The notes beneath the pieces were generated by a model. The model saw only the letters and a list, made by a program, of their open reading frames with translations, was not told the origin of the DNA and did no database searches. A stretch of 64,000 bases of DNA from JAJFUE01 sp039683515 (lineage in GTDB: Bacteria > Sumerlaeota > Sumerlaeia > MVZB01). Below are positions 44,761-53,469 of the stretch, piece by piece. Every line of letters begins with the position of its first letter. Position 1 is the stretch's first letter. Made by a program: the position numbers and the translations under genes. The DNA lies in assembly GCA_039683515.1 (NCBI GenBank), contig JBDKRG010000020.1, positions 5,290 to 69,289 of the forward strand, given 5' to 3'.

Positions 44761-45771
44761 ATGACCAAACCCTCCGCCCACAACCTCGACGACCTGATTG
44801 CCGGCATCGAATCGCGCGACCGCGCGGCTTTGGGGCGGGCGATCACGCTTCTGGAGTCGCGCGCGACGGCGCACCAGGAACAGGCGCACGAGCTCCTGGC
44901 CCGGGTCATGCCCCGGACCGGCAACGCCATCCGCGTCGGCATCAGCGGCCTGCCCGGCGCCGGCAAGAGCACGCTCATCGAGCGGCTCGGGCTCAACCTC
45001 GTCAACTCGGGCCACCGCGTCGCCGTCCTGGCCGTCGACCCCTCCTCGTCGCTTTCGGGCGGCTCGATCCTGGGCGACAAAACCCGCATGGCGGGGCTTT
45101 CGGCCGAGACCAACGCGTTTATTCGCCCCTCGCCGAGCGCCGGGACGCTGGGCGGCGTCGCGCGGCGCACCCGCGAGACGATGCTCCTGTGCGAGGCGGC
45201 CGGCTACGACGTGATCCTCGTCGAGACGACCGGCGTCGGCCAGAGCGAGACGGTCGTCGTCGAAATGGTCGACTTCTTCCTGCTCATCCTCCTGACCGGC
45301 GGCGGCGACGAGCTTCAGGGGATCAAGCGCGGCGTCCTGGAGATGGCCGACATGATCGCCATCAACAAGGCCGACGGGCCAAACGCCCAGGTCGCCGACA
45401 AGACGGCCGCGCAGTATCGCCAGGCGCTCCAGTTCATGCGCCCCCGCAGCAAGCACTGGCGCGCGCCGGTCATCACGTGCAGCGGCCAGACCGGCGGCGG
45501 CCTGGACGAGCTGTGGCAAAAAGTCGAGACGCACCACCAGACGCTCACCGAGTCGGGCGAGATCGCCGACCGGCGCCGCCGCCAGGGGGTGCGCTGGATG
45601 TGGCAACTGGTCGAGGACCATGTCCTGGACGCGCTCCAGACCGACCGCGCGATCGCGACCATGGCGCCCGATTTCGAGCGGCGCATCCGCGAGGGCGAGC
45701 TGGCCCCGCCCGAGGCCGCCCGGGAATTATTAAACCACTTCAAATTTCCCCGCTCCGAGAAGACCGAATGA
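44761..45771 (+). CDS. meaB: Methylmalonyl-CoA mutase-associated GTPase (MeaB/ArgK family)
   Basis: 336 residues. This G3E P-loop GTPase guards and reloads methylmalonyl-CoA mutase with adenosylcobalamin. P-loop GLPGAGKST, VLAVDPSSSLSGGSILGDKT, VETTGVGQSE and the guanine-specificity motif NKAD are all present, and the C-terminal dimerisation helices follow. ATG 44761 lacks a strong Shine-Dalgarno. Its TGA overlaps the birA ATG (ATGA), so biotin ligase is translated together with the mutase chaperone. Confidence 0.96.
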   Translation: MTKPSAHNLDDLIAGIESRDRAALGRAITLLESRATAHQEQAHELLARVMPRTGNAIRVGISGLPGAGKSTLIERLGLNLVNSGHRVAVLAVDPSSSLSGGSILGDKTRMAGLSAETNAFIRPSPSAGTLGGVARRTRETMLLCEAAGYDVILVETTGVGQSETVVVEMVDFFLLILLTGGGDELQGIKRGVLEMADMIAINKADGPNAQVADKTAAQYRQALQFMRPRSKHWRAPVITCSGQTGGGLDELWQKVETHHQTLTESGEIADRRRRQGVRWMWQLVEDHVLDALQTDRAIATMAPDFERRIREGELAPPEAARELLNHFKFPRSEKTE

Positions 45772-46589
45772 TCCCCGCCGAGCCATTTTCACCCAGCGAT
45801 CGCAATCTGGATCTCGGCTCGGACTCCATCTTTCATCATTCCCCATTCATCATTCATCACTTTGAAAGCATCGACTCGACGCAGCGGCGCGCCCGGGGCG
45901 CGGCCGACAGCGGCGCGGCGATGCACGGGGTGGTCCTGTGGGCCGGGCGCCAAAGCGCCGGCCACGGCCGCACCGGCCGGGCGTGGTCGAGCGAGCCGGG
46001 GGGCATTTACGTGACCGCCTGCCTGCCCGAGGGCGCCATCGCCGCCGAGCAGCTGGGCTGGCTGCCGATGATGGCGGCACTCGCCTGCGCCGAGGAGATC
46101 GAGTCGCGCCTGGGGCTCCGGCCGGCCGTCAAGTGGCCCAACGACCTGCTGATCGAGGGCAAAAAAATCGCCGGCTTCATCGGCGACGCCATTTCAACAC
46201 AGTCCGGCGACGTCTACGCGATCGGCATGGGGCTCAACTGGAGCAATCCCGCCCCCGCCGTCGAGATCCCGGCGGCGTCGCTGATGGATTTTACGCAATC
46301 CGCAATCCCCCAACGCTCCACTACCCCTCAATTCGATTTTCTGGTAGCATGGCTTGATCGGCTGGCGCGGCGGCACGGGGAGCTTGCCGCGGAGCCGCGC
46401 CAAGCGGCGGAGCGGATCCGCATGGATGTGGAAGCGCGGCTGTGGCGGCGCGGGGAGCCGGTGCGGCTCGAGCGGACCGAGATCGGCCCCGTCGAAGGGG
46501 TTTTGGTTGGCCTCGGGCCGGGCGGGTCGGCGATGCTGGAGATCGAAGGCCGGCCGGTAACGGCTGTTTATTGCGGGAATACCGCCTGA
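45768..46589 (+). CDS. birA: Biotin--[acetyl-CoA-carboxylase] ligase, class I
   Basis: 273 residues without a DNA-binding domain, so it is an enzyme only. It attaches biotin to the lysine of the carrier protein encoded downstream. Signature segments are GRQSAGHGRTGRAWSSEPGG (biotinyl-AMP loop), KWPNDLLIEGKKIAGFIGD and IGMGLNWSN. The first 30 residues include FHHSPFIIHHF encoded by an ATTCATCATTCATCAC word, and about residues 170-192 are encoded by a CAATCCGCAATCC word. Both resemble intergenic repeat words, here inside a coding frame. The start at 45768 overlaps the meaB stop. Confidence 0.92.
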   Translation: MIPAEPFSPSDRNLDLGSDSIFHHSPFIIHHFESIDSTQRRARGAADSGAAMHGVVLWAGRQSAGHGRTGRAWSSEPGGIYVTACLPEGAIAAEQLGWLPMMAALACAEEIESRLGLRPAVKWPNDLLIEGKKIAGFIGDAISTQSGDVYAIGMGLNWSNPAPAVEIPAASLMDFTQSAIPQRSTTPQFDFLVAWLDRLARRHGELAAEPRQAAERIRMDVEARLWRRGEPVRLERTEIGPVEGVLVGLGPGGSAMLEIEGRPVTAVYCGNTA

Positions 46590-46671
46590 AGGCGGGAGTC
46601 CCGAACGGGCAAGATTGTGAATCATTTCATCAGCGCCCCCGGAGGGCATAAAGAAAAAGGAGATCCGTCAG

Positions 46672-47115
46672 ATGTTTCAGCAAGTCGATCACATCGGTCT
46701 CGCCGTCAATGACATGGACGCGGCATTGGAGACCCTCAAGAAGCTCGGGCCGGTTGTCGTCGGCGAGCTTGAATTGATCGAGCGCGACCACCTCAAGGCC
46801 GTCATGGTCAAGACCGGCGAAGTGCCGATCGAGCTGATCCAGCCGCTCGGCCCCGAGTCCAGCGTGGCCAAGTTCATCGAAAAAAAGGGTGAAGGTTTGC
46901 ACCACATCGCGTATCGTGTCGCGGATGTGGCGGCAGCCCTCAAGCAGTGCGAAGCCGAAGGGATGCGCCTGATCGACCAGCAGCCGCGCGTCGGCTACGC
47001 CGAATGCCACTGCGGCTTCCTGCACCCGAAATCGACGCTGGGGATGCTGACCGAGCTCGTCCAGCGCGAGCCGGGCAAGGACCAGGCCCCGTACGCGATG
47101 CCGCACGAAAAGTAG
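46672..47115 (+). CDS. mce: Methylmalonyl-CoA epimerase
   Basis: 147 residues with AAAGGAG 9 bases upstream of ATG 46672. A glyoxalase-fold enzyme that epimerises (S)- and (R)-methylmalonyl-CoA, linking the carboxyltransferase product to the mutase. Metal-site segments are VDHIGLAV (first His), LHHIAYRV (third) and LTELVQ (Glu), as in the family, with IELIQPLG between. It sits between birA and the carboxyltransferase gene. Confidence 0.95.
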   Translation: MFQQVDHIGLAVNDMDAALETLKKLGPVVVGELELIERDHLKAVMVKTGEVPIELIQPLGPESSVAKFIEKKGEGLHHIAYRVADVAAALKQCEAEGMRLIDQQPRVGYAECHCGFLHPKSTLGMLTELVQREPGKDQAPYAMPHEK

Positions 47116-47149
47116 GCCGGGGCCGCCGGAACCGGCGGGAATCGGCCGG

Positions 47150-47186
47150 TTCGATTACGATTACGATTACGACGCACGAGCACGAA
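47150..47186 (+). repeat. GATTACG dispersed repeat, copy 6
   Basis: TTCGATTACGATTACGATTA followed by CGACGCACGAGCACGAA, between mce and the carboxyltransferase gene, same orientation, ending 33 bases before the start codon. Confidence 0.88.
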
Positions 47187-47219
47187 CGGAAGTACGAACT
47201 CTAGCAGAATGGATACAAT

Positions 47220-48812
47220 ATGAGCGAAAACAAGGCAGCCAAAGAAGCGCCGGCCGCGCCCAAGACGACGGCCGAAAAAATCGAAGCCCTCGACAAGCGC
47301 CGCGAGCGCATCCGCAACAGCGGCAGCGCCGAGGCCGTCGCCAAGCGCCACAACGCCGGCAAAATGACCGCCCGCGAGCGCATCGACACGCTGCTCGACG
47401 CGGGCAGCTTCCAGGAGATGTACCAGCACCGCACCCACAGCGCCGTCGATTTCGGCATGGCCGGCAAGGACCTGCCCGCCGACGGCGTCGTCACCGGGGT
47501 CGGCCGGGTGAACGGCCGCAACCTCTACATCGCCAGCCAGGACTTCATGGTCGCCGGCGGCTCGCTCGGCCTGGCGCACGGCTCCAAGATCGTCGAGATG
47601 ATGAAGGCCGCCATCAAGTGCGGCTCGCCGTTCGTCATGATCAACGACTCGGGCGGCGCGCGCATCCAGGAAGGGATCGACGCCCTCTACGGCTACGGCC
47701 AGATCTTCTACCACAACACGCTGGCCTCGGGCGTCGTCCCGCAGATCAGCCTGATCTGTGGCCCGTGCGCCGGCGGCGCGGCCTACTCGCCCGCCCTGAC
47801 CGACTTCGTCATCATGGTCCGCGGCCAGCAGATGTTCATCACCGGCCCCGAAGTCGTCAAGCAGGTCACCGGCGAGGTCGTCGACGGCGAGAGCCTCGGC
47901 GGCGCCGACACCCACGCCTCCATCACCGGCAACATCCACTTCGTCGTCAACAGCGACCGGGAAGCCCTCGAGACCGCCAAGCGCCTCCTGAGCTTCATCC
48001 CGGGCAACAACCTCGAGGATCCGCCCGCCCAGAACGCGAGCAAGCCGGTCGACATGACCGAGATCCCCGAGCTCGACTCGGCGATCCCGGACAGCCCGCG
48101 CGAGCCGTACGACGTCCGCTCGATCGTCCGCCAGATCGTCGACGACGGCGACTTCTTCGAGGTCATGGAGCACTTCGCCACCAACATGGTCATCGGCTTC
48201 GCCCGGATCGACACCTATGTGGTGGGCATCGTCGCCAACAACCCGATGGTCAAGGCCGGCGTCATCGACATCGACGCCAGCGACAAGGCGGCCCGCTTCA
48301 TCCGGTTCTGCAACGCGTTCAACATCCCGCTGGTCACCTTCGTCGACACGCCGGGCTACCTGCCGGGCGTCGACCAGGAATACCACGGCATCATCCGCCA
48401 CGGCGCCAAGATGCTCTTCGCCTACTCGGCGACGACGACGCCCAAGCTGACCGTCATCCTGCGCAAGGCCTACGGCGGCGCCTACATCGCCATGTCGTGC
48501 AAGGCCCTCTCGGCCGACCGCCTCTGCGCGTGGCCGACCGCCGAAATCGCCGTCATGGGCGCCGACGGCGCCGTCGAGATCATCTTCCGCAAGGAGATCA
48601 AGGCGGCCGAGGACGCCAAGGCCAAGCGCGCCGAACTGGTCGAAAGCTACAACTCCAAGTTCAACACGCCGTACCTGGCCGCCCAGAAGGGCTACATCGA
48701 CGACGTGATCCGCCCGCGCGAGACGCGGCGGTACCTGGCCCAGGCGCTGCGCACGCTTCAGAACAAGCGCGACCTGCGCCCGCCCAAGAAGCACGGCAAT
48801 ATTCCGCTGTAA
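47220..48812 (+). CDS. Propionyl-/methylmalonyl-CoA carboxyltransferase subunit (PccB/MmdA)
   Basis: 530 residues of the biotin-dependent carboxyltransferase family, two crotonase-like halves. Oxyanion-hole and CoA-binding segments are MINDSGGARIQEG and GPCAGGAAYSPALTDF in the N-half, and DTPGYLPGVDQEYHGIIRHG with LRKAYGGAYIAMSCK in the C-half. It transfers CO2 between carboxybiotin and propionyl-CoA/methylmalonyl-CoA. The next genes encode an OadG/MmdD-like anchor and a biotin carrier, the arrangement of sodium-pumping methylmalonyl-CoA decarboxylase, but the beta subunit is missing from the window. Either a decarboxylase or a carboxylase role remains open. Confidence 0.93.
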   Translation: MSENKAAKEAPAAPKTTAEKIEALDKRRERIRNSGSAEAVAKRHNAGKMTARERIDTLLDAGSFQEMYQHRTHSAVDFGMAGKDLPADGVVTGVGRVNGRNLYIASQDFMVAGGSLGLAHGSKIVEMMKAAIKCGSPFVMINDSGGARIQEGIDALYGYGQIFYHNTLASGVVPQISLICGPCAGGAAYSPALTDFVIMVRGQQMFITGPEVVKQVTGEVVDGESLGGADTHASITGNIHFVVNSDREALETAKRLLSFIPGNNLEDPPAQNASKPVDMTEIPELDSAIPDSPREPYDVRSIVRQIVDDGDFFEVMEHFATNMVIGFARIDTYVVGIVANNPMVKAGVIDIDASDKAARFIRFCNAFNIPLVTFVDTPGYLPGVDQEYHGIIRHGAKMLFAYSATTTPKLTVILRKAYGGAYIAMSCKALSADRLCAWPTAEIAVMGADGAVEIIFRKEIKAAEDAKAKRAELVESYNSKFNTPYLAAQKGYIDDVIRPRETRRYLAQALRTLQNKRDLRPPKKHGNIPL

Positions 48813-48836
48813 GGCCCTTGTGATGATTGTGGTGCG

Positions 48837-48883
48837 ATTTTCGATTACGATTACGATTACGAGCACGAGCACGAGCACGAAAA
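48837..48883 (+). repeat. GATTACG dispersed repeat, copy 7
   Basis: TTTTCGATTACGATTACG, one more hexamer, then three CGAGCA units and CGAAA. It lies between the carboxyltransferase and OadG-like genes, same orientation as both. Confidence 0.88.
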
Positions 48884-48931
48884 GAAGAAGTCCCTCGCTT
48901 ACGCTCGGGCTACTGCATAAAGGAGATCGAG

Positions 48932-49426
48932 ATGCGGCGATTGATCACGCTGCTTAGCGCAACAGCGGTCCAGGCGATGGGCGCCAGCCTCGCCTTCGGC
49001 CAGGAAGATATGGCAACCCAACTGGCGGTTCTCGAGGGCCGGGTCGACACCCTCCAGACGCTCATGATCGTCCTGGTGCTGGCGCTCCTGGCGCTGGCGT
49101 TTGCCCTTGGCTGGGCCCTGAGGTCGGCCGGGCAGCGCCCAGCGGCCCGGCCCGTGGCCGCGCGTCCGGCGACGCCGGCGGCGGCTCCGGCGGCCGCCCA
49201 GCCGGCTCCGGCCCCGGCGCCCGCCCCCGCACCGGTTGCCGCCACAGCCCCCGGCGCCATCAAGCCCGAGATCGCGGCCGTCATCACGGCGGCGGTCACG
49301 GCGATGCTCGCCGGCCGGCCGTTCGCGATTCGCGGAATCCAACCCGTCGAACCGTCCCTGGCCTGGGGGCGGCTCGGCCGGGCGCAGATCCAGGCATCCC
49401 ACACATTCACCCGTCGTCATTCATAA
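48932..49426 (+). CDS. OadG/MmdD-like membrane subunit of a biotin-dependent decarboxylase
   Basis: 164 residues from ATG 48932, with AAGGAGAT upstream. A signal-like start is followed by one span (TLMIVLVLALLALAFALGWAL), an Ala/Pro-rich linker (about 75-110), and a C-terminal block EIAAVITAAVTAMLAGRPFA then WGRLGRAQIQASH, typical of the delta/gamma subunits of oxaloacetate and methylmalonyl-CoA decarboxylases. The subunit holds the carboxyltransferase and biotin carrier at the membrane pump. The second half of the protein could also be described as a stand-alone anchor. Confidence 0.82.
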   Translation: MRRLITLLSATAVQAMGASLAFGQEDMATQLAVLEGRVDTLQTLMIVLVLALLALAFALGWALRSAGQRPAARPVAARPATPAAAPAAAQPAPAPAPAPAPVAATAPGAIKPEIAAVITAAVTAMLAGRPFAIRGIQPVEPSLAWGRLGRAQIQASHTFTRRHS

Positions 49427-49443
49427 ACTCAGGACTCAGGACT
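49427..49443 (+). repeat. ACTCAGGACTCAGGACT word
   Basis: A 17-base tandem of AGGACTC directly after the OadG-like stop codon and ahead of the AAAGGAA ribosome binding site of the biotin carrier gene. Same word as at 24515-24551. Confidence 0.6.
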
Positions 49444-49461
49444 ACCAGAAAGGAATCAGAC

Positions 49462-49854
49462 ATGAAGCTCCGCGTAACCGTTAACGGCCAATCCTACGAT
49501 GTTGACGTTGAAGTTCTGGAAGAGGCCGGCGCGCAGCCGGGCCGGCCGGCTCCGGCCGTCACCCAGCCCGCCCCCGTCGCGGCCCCGGCCCCGCGGCCCG
49601 TCGTGGCGGCCCCGGCTCCGGCGGCCGTCGCCCCGGCCGGCGCCAAGGTCCAGAACAGCCCGATCCCGGGGACGGTCGTCGAAGTCATCGCCAAGCCGGG
49701 CCAGGCGGTCAAGCGCGACGAGACGCTGATGATCATCGACGCCATGAAGATGAACACGCAGATCAAGTCGAGCTACGACGGCACGGTCAAGGAGATCCTG
49801 GTGGCCGCCGGCGCCCCGGTCAAGATGGGCCAGCCGCTGGTGACGTTCGAATAA
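49462..49854 (+). CDS. Biotin carboxyl carrier protein (MmdC/AccB type)
   Basis: 130 residues from ATG 49462 with AAAGGAA upstream. The N-terminus KLRVTVNGQSYDVDVEVLEE is the usual start of decarboxylase gamma subunits, followed by an Ala/Pro swivel (about 25-60) and the biotinyl domain with IIDAMKMNT, where Lys96 is the biotin attachment site (DAMKM instead of the common EAMKM). It carries carboxyl groups between active sites. It is the last gene of the propionate module, and birA in the same cluster would modify it. Confidence 0.95.
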   Translation: MKLRVTVNGQSYDVDVEVLEEAGAQPGRPAPAVTQPAPVAAPAPRPVVAAPAPAAVAPAGAKVQNSPIPGTVVEVIAKPGQAVKRDETLMIIDAMKMNTQIKSSYDGTVKEILVAAGAPVKMGQPLVTFE

Positions 49855-50187
49855 ACCTGGGAACGCCGATCTCCCGATCGGCACAAGCCGAGATTGACAG
49901 GCCACTCTCCTGATTGGTTGTTATCGAAGAGCCACTCAGGAGAGTGGCGATCCCAGGCAAGCAATTTTCAGGCTAAAGTGTTTTCCCACAGCCTCCCGCG
50001 CGCCCGATCCGCCCGCTTCTTTCCCAATTGGAACGCTTTATGAATATTTGTTAATATTGGGCTTGCGCCTAATGTGACGGTTTATTGTCGTCGCCTGGAA
50101 AATATTTTATTTTTCACCTCTTGCGCCCGCGCCAAATCCGCGATAAGGTTTATTGGTATTCCTTGAGCGAGATGGCACGAAAAACGC
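49855..50187. other. Intergenic region with nested hairpins and likely rpoN promoter, no gene
   Basis: GCCGATCTCCCGATCGGC (49864-49881) is a short hairpin. GCCACTCTCCTGA (49901-49913) pairs with TCAGGAGAGTGGC (49936-49948). CCTGGGA/TCCCAGG (49856-49862, 49951-49957) encloses them, so the whole can fold as one structure terminating the propionate operon. The remainder (50040-50110) is AT-rich and probably holds the rpoN promoter. Confidence 0.6.
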
Positions 50188-51744
50188 ATGGCCCTGAACC
50201 TGCAACAACTCCAGAAGCAAACTCAGCGGCTCATCATGACGCCGCAGATGCAGCAGTCGATCCAGCTTCTGCAGCTGACCTCGCTCGAGCTGGAGCAGAT
50301 GGCCGAGCAGGAACTCCTGGAAAATCCGTTCCTGTCGCTCGAAGAGGAAGAGCCCTCCGCCGAGGCCGGCGAGCCCGCCGACGAGCGGACCCCGGCCACC
50401 GACGCCGAGGCCGCCGAAGCCCCCGCCGACGAGGCCGAAACCCAAGCCGGCGAAACCGGTTTTGATCTTAATGAAACCGCCAGCGGCGGCGAATCGGTCC
50501 CGGACGAGCCGGTCGCCGAGCCGCCCGCGATCGACGCCGCCCCCGAGCACTTCGACGACGTCGACCTGAACTGGGACGACTACTACAGCGACGCCGAAAA
50601 CCCGACCTACACGGGCGGGACCAACGAGGAGACCGAGGAGCGCGACTTCACCGAATACACGGCCGCGCGCGCCTCGCTCTACGACAGCCTCGACTGGCAG
50701 CTGCGGTGCAGCTCGCTCGAGGGGATCGACGCCGAGATCGGCGAATACCTCATCGGCAGCCTCAACGAGGACGGCTACATCGAGCCGGCGGTCCTGACCG
50801 AGGCCGCCGAGAAGTTCCAGGTCCCCGTCGAGCAGGTCGAGCGCGTCCTGTCGATCGTCCAGGAACTCGACCCGCCCGGCATCGCGGCGCGCACGCTGTC
50901 GGAGTGCCTGCTGAACCAGATGAAGCAGCTCGGCTCGTACAGCGAGCTGGCGCGCGACGTGCTCGAGAACCACATGATCGCCTTCCAGAAGAAGAAATTC
51001 CGCGAGCTGGCGCGCACGCTGAACGTCGACGAGGAGAAGCTGCACGACCTGTTCAACAAGGTCTGCCGGCTCGAGCCGCACCCGGGCCGCTCGCTGACGA
51101 AGGATTCGGCGCAGTACATCCAGCCCGACGTGTTCGTCAAGCTCATCGACGGCGAGATGATGATCTACCTGAACGAGGGGCTCACGCGGCGGCTGTCGGT
51201 GGACCGCTACTACCGGCGCCTGCTGCGCCAGCATTCGCAGGCGATGAGCGGCGCCGAGCGCGAATACGCGATGGAGAAATACCGCGCCGCGCTGACCCTG
51301 ATCAAGAACATCGAGAAGCGCAAGTCGACGATCCTGCGCGTCACCGAGGCGATCATGGAAGTCCAGCGGCCGTTCCTGGACCGCGGCGTCGAGGTCCTCA
51401 AGCCGCTGACGCTGCGCGAGGTCGCCGACATGGTCGGCATGCACGAGTCGACGGTGGCGCGCGTCACGAGCCGCAAGTACGTCGAGACGCCGCAAGGCAC
51501 CTATCCATTAAAATTCTTCTTCTCGAGCTCGATCGAGAGCGAAGGGGCCGAGGCGGTCAGCTCGCGCGTGATCAAGGACAAATTGCAGTCGATCATCTCG
51601 GCCGAAGACGCGCGCAAGCCGCTCTCGGACCAGAAGATCGTCGAAATGCTCCAGAAAGACGGCTACGACATCGCGCGGAGAACCGTGGCGAAGTACCGAG
51701 AGCAGTTAAAGATTCTGCCGGCCAAATACCGGCGGCAGACGTGA
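50188..51744 (+). CDS. rpoN: RNA polymerase sigma-54 factor
   Basis: 518 residues. Region I is the Gln/Leu-rich QQLQKQTQRLIMTPQMQQSI. Region II is an acidic linker (about 50-150, many Glu/Asp/Ala). The core-binding domain follows, then a helix-turn-helix (LREVADMVGMHESTVARVTS). The C-terminus has the RpoN box ARRTVAKYRE (496-505) that reads the -24 element. It directs enhancer-dependent transcription. No sigma-54 activator of the NtrC class and no certain -24/-12 promoter was seen in the window. An AT-rich island begins right after its stop codon. Confidence 0.97.
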   Translation: MALNLQQLQKQTQRLIMTPQMQQSIQLLQLTSLELEQMAEQELLENPFLSLEEEEPSAEAGEPADERTPATDAEAAEAPADEAETQAGETGFDLNETASGGESVPDEPVAEPPAIDAAPEHFDDVDLNWDDYYSDAENPTYTGGTNEETEERDFTEYTAARASLYDSLDWQLRCSSLEGIDAEIGEYLIGSLNEDGYIEPAVLTEAAEKFQVPVEQVERVLSIVQELDPPGIAARTLSECLLNQMKQLGSYSELARDVLENHMIAFQKKKFRELARTLNVDEEKLHDLFNKVCRLEPHPGRSLTKDSAQYIQPDVFVKLIDGEMMIYLNEGLTRRLSVDRYYRRLLRQHSQAMSGAEREYAMEKYRAALTLIKNIEKRKSTILRVTEAIMEVQRPFLDRGVEVLKPLTLREVADMVGMHESTVARVTSRKYVETPQGTYPLKFFFSSSIESEGAEAVSSRVIKDKLQSIISAEDARKPLSDQKIVEMLQKDGYDIARRTVAKYREQLKILPAKYRRQT

Positions 51745-51874
51745 TCGTAACCATCCAAAACAACAATGCACATCATTTTTGACTTTTGGGCTGTAATGAA
51801 CCAAGGAGCAGGTCGCCATCTATCACGGCTGATACATCAACTGATCTGAACAATGCTGATGCCTCAACCATCTC

Positions 51875-52318
51875 TTATTCTTGTTTATGTTGCCAATGCC
51901 GAAATAACAGCAAAGAAACAGCCAATAATAATATGAAAAGGGCGCGAAAAAGGGTAAAGTACGACACTTTTTCTTCAGCAGAAAAACATCCACAATTCAC
52001 ATTCAATTGACGCCACAATACTGACCCCAAAGCTCCGGAAAAAAGCGTGAAAAGCGCAATGCAATTCACAATTGCAGCGTCAATGTAAAAACCTGTAATT
52101 AGTGAAACTCCGATTGCCAATTGAAGCATGGGCAGCACGGCTGCCACGAACACTGCCAATCGAGCACCAACCACTTCATAGTTTAAAACAACATTCAGAA
52201 AATCATAGGGATGCATCAATTTCGGGAGAGAACTCGCCATGAGCGCCAATCCGATGCCAAGCCGGATAAGAATGGGTACCACAAACACGATTACATGAAA
52301 GATTTTTCTCAGTGTCAT
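51875..52318 (-). CDS. MauE/DoxX-like redox-associated membrane protein
   Basis: 147 residues from ATG 52318, with AGAGGG about 10 bases upstream. Four spans are predicted. The loop before the last span carries NCGCF (Cys109 and Cys111), the signature of MauE/DoxX-type proteins that supply or relay electrons for disulfide chemistry outside the cytoplasm. It is the last gene of the AT-rich operon; the C39-rhodanese gene stop lies 23 bases upstream. With a Cys-rich secreted peptide and a rhodanese in the same operon, a thiol-oxidation or sulfur-transfer role is likely but unproved. Confidence 0.8.
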   Translation of the reverse strand: MTLRKIFHVIVFVVPILIRLGIGLALMASSLPKLMHPYDFLNVVLNYEVVGARLAVFVAAVLPMLQLAIGVSLITGFYIDAAIVNCIALFTLFSGALGSVLWRQLNVNCGCFSAEEKVSYFTLFRALFILLLAVSLLLFRHWQHKQE

Positions 52319-52341
52319 AACATGTATCCCTCTTGAGATCA

Positions 52342-53454
52342 TCAGCTTTTTATTTTTCCTGCCCAGTCCAGCCATCCGCCCCTATACAGCGAAATATCCT
52401 TGAAGCCTAAATCGATTAATCGCCTGACCATGACTCCTCCAAACGGACAGGCGGAGCTTTGACAATAGACGATAATCTTTGCGGAATGATTCACCGATCG
52501 CAATCGTTTAACAATTTCATTGTCATCAGTATCAACGGGAATATTGATCGCGTTTAGAATGTGCCCTCTCTTGTAATCGCCTTCAAACCTGGCATCAACA
52601 AACACGGTTCCACCATTCTTGGCGAATGCGTTCATTTCAACGAAATTGACTTTGGGAATAAACAACAATGTATGCGTATTCAAGAACGCATCTGTAAGTT
52701 TTGAATCATGATATAATCCCGACTCACTTCCATAATGGTAGATCACACCGATCAAGCAGGGGACAATCGTAAACAGTGAAACGCATATAATTGATCGTCT
52801 GTACATTTTCTTCACAGGCAACCGCGCGGCATACCTCACGCAAATAAACAAAACAATAAACTGAAAAGTGACCAATCCAAGAAATTGTAATACTTGCACC
52901 CAAACCGGAAGAAACAGGGCATATTTATTGACCGGTTTCGTCGATACAACCAGTCCTTTTCCATCCCATAGTTGGGATATTTCCTGGATCGGCACGAATT
53001 TTACGGGATCAGGCGCGTCTAAAACGATGGCCTGATCATTGAGAACGCCCAAAAATAAGATAAAATGATCGTATTGAATCGACTCCGGGCTCTTTTTAAC
53101 ATGAAGAATGGAAATGTTTGGATTTCGACGGAGCCCATTCAGCGTCAAATTGGCAAATGGGAGTGCCTGAAGCCCGTGGTCTTCAACCGCATTTTTCAAT
53201 TCTAAAAGCGAGCTTCCTTCTCTTGACCCAACATATTTACTCTGCATGAGCTCAGTAATCGGAGTCTTAACCCCAAGATAACACATCGCCCCATATACAC
53301 TGTAGATGCCACAGAAGGGTCCCGTCAGAATCTTCTTCCGTGTTGGGGTTAAATCAGCACACACCACAGAGTTCAGACTTAGGACAAACAACATTAAACA
53401 AACAACCATGGAGAGATATGAATAATGGGATTTATTTTCTAAAACACTCCACAT
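52342..53454 (-). CDS. Extracytoplasmic C39-like peptidase fused to rhodanese domain
   Basis: 370 residues from ATG 53454 (AGAGGT 10 bases upstream). A signal anchor (13-32) is followed by a C39-type papain-fold domain: Cys48 in TGPFCGIYSVYGAMC, His130 in YDHFILFLG and Asp146 in VLDAPDP form the expected triad. Two spans (about 180-205 and 220-240) flank a basic loop RLPVKKMYRR, so both enzymatic domains should face the periplasm. The C-terminal rhodanese domain (about 265-370) has FVDARFEGDYKRGHI and the active loop YCQSSACPFG with Cys331. C39 enzymes cleave after Gly-Gly; the first gene of this operon encodes a secreted peptide with such a site. It is not fused to an ABC transporter, unlike bacteriocin processing C39 domains. 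Confidence 0.85.
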   Translation of the reverse strand: MWSVLENKSHYSYLSMVVCLMLFVLSLNSVVCADLTPTRKKILTGPFCGIYSVYGAMCYLGVKTPITELMQSKYVGSREGSSLLELKNAVEDHGLQALPFANLTLNGLRRNPNISILHVKKSPESIQYDHFILFLGVLNDQAIVLDAPDPVKFVPIQEISQLWDGKGLVVSTKPVNKYALFLPVWVQVLQFLGLVTFQFIVLFICVRYAARLPVKKMYRRSIICVSLFTIVPCLIGVIYHYGSESGLYHDSKLTDAFLNTHTLLFIPKVNFVEMNAFAKNGGTVFVDARFEGDYKRGHILNAINIPVDTDDNEIVKRLRSVNHSAKIIVYCQSSACPFGGVMVRRLIDLGFKDISLYRGGWLDWAGKIKS

Positions 53455-53469
53455 CGACAAGTATACCTC

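Noticed and set aside
2849..48883. GATTACG repeats as a CRISPR array
   Set aside because: Copies are kilobases apart between genes and not regularly spaced; no cas genes are present.
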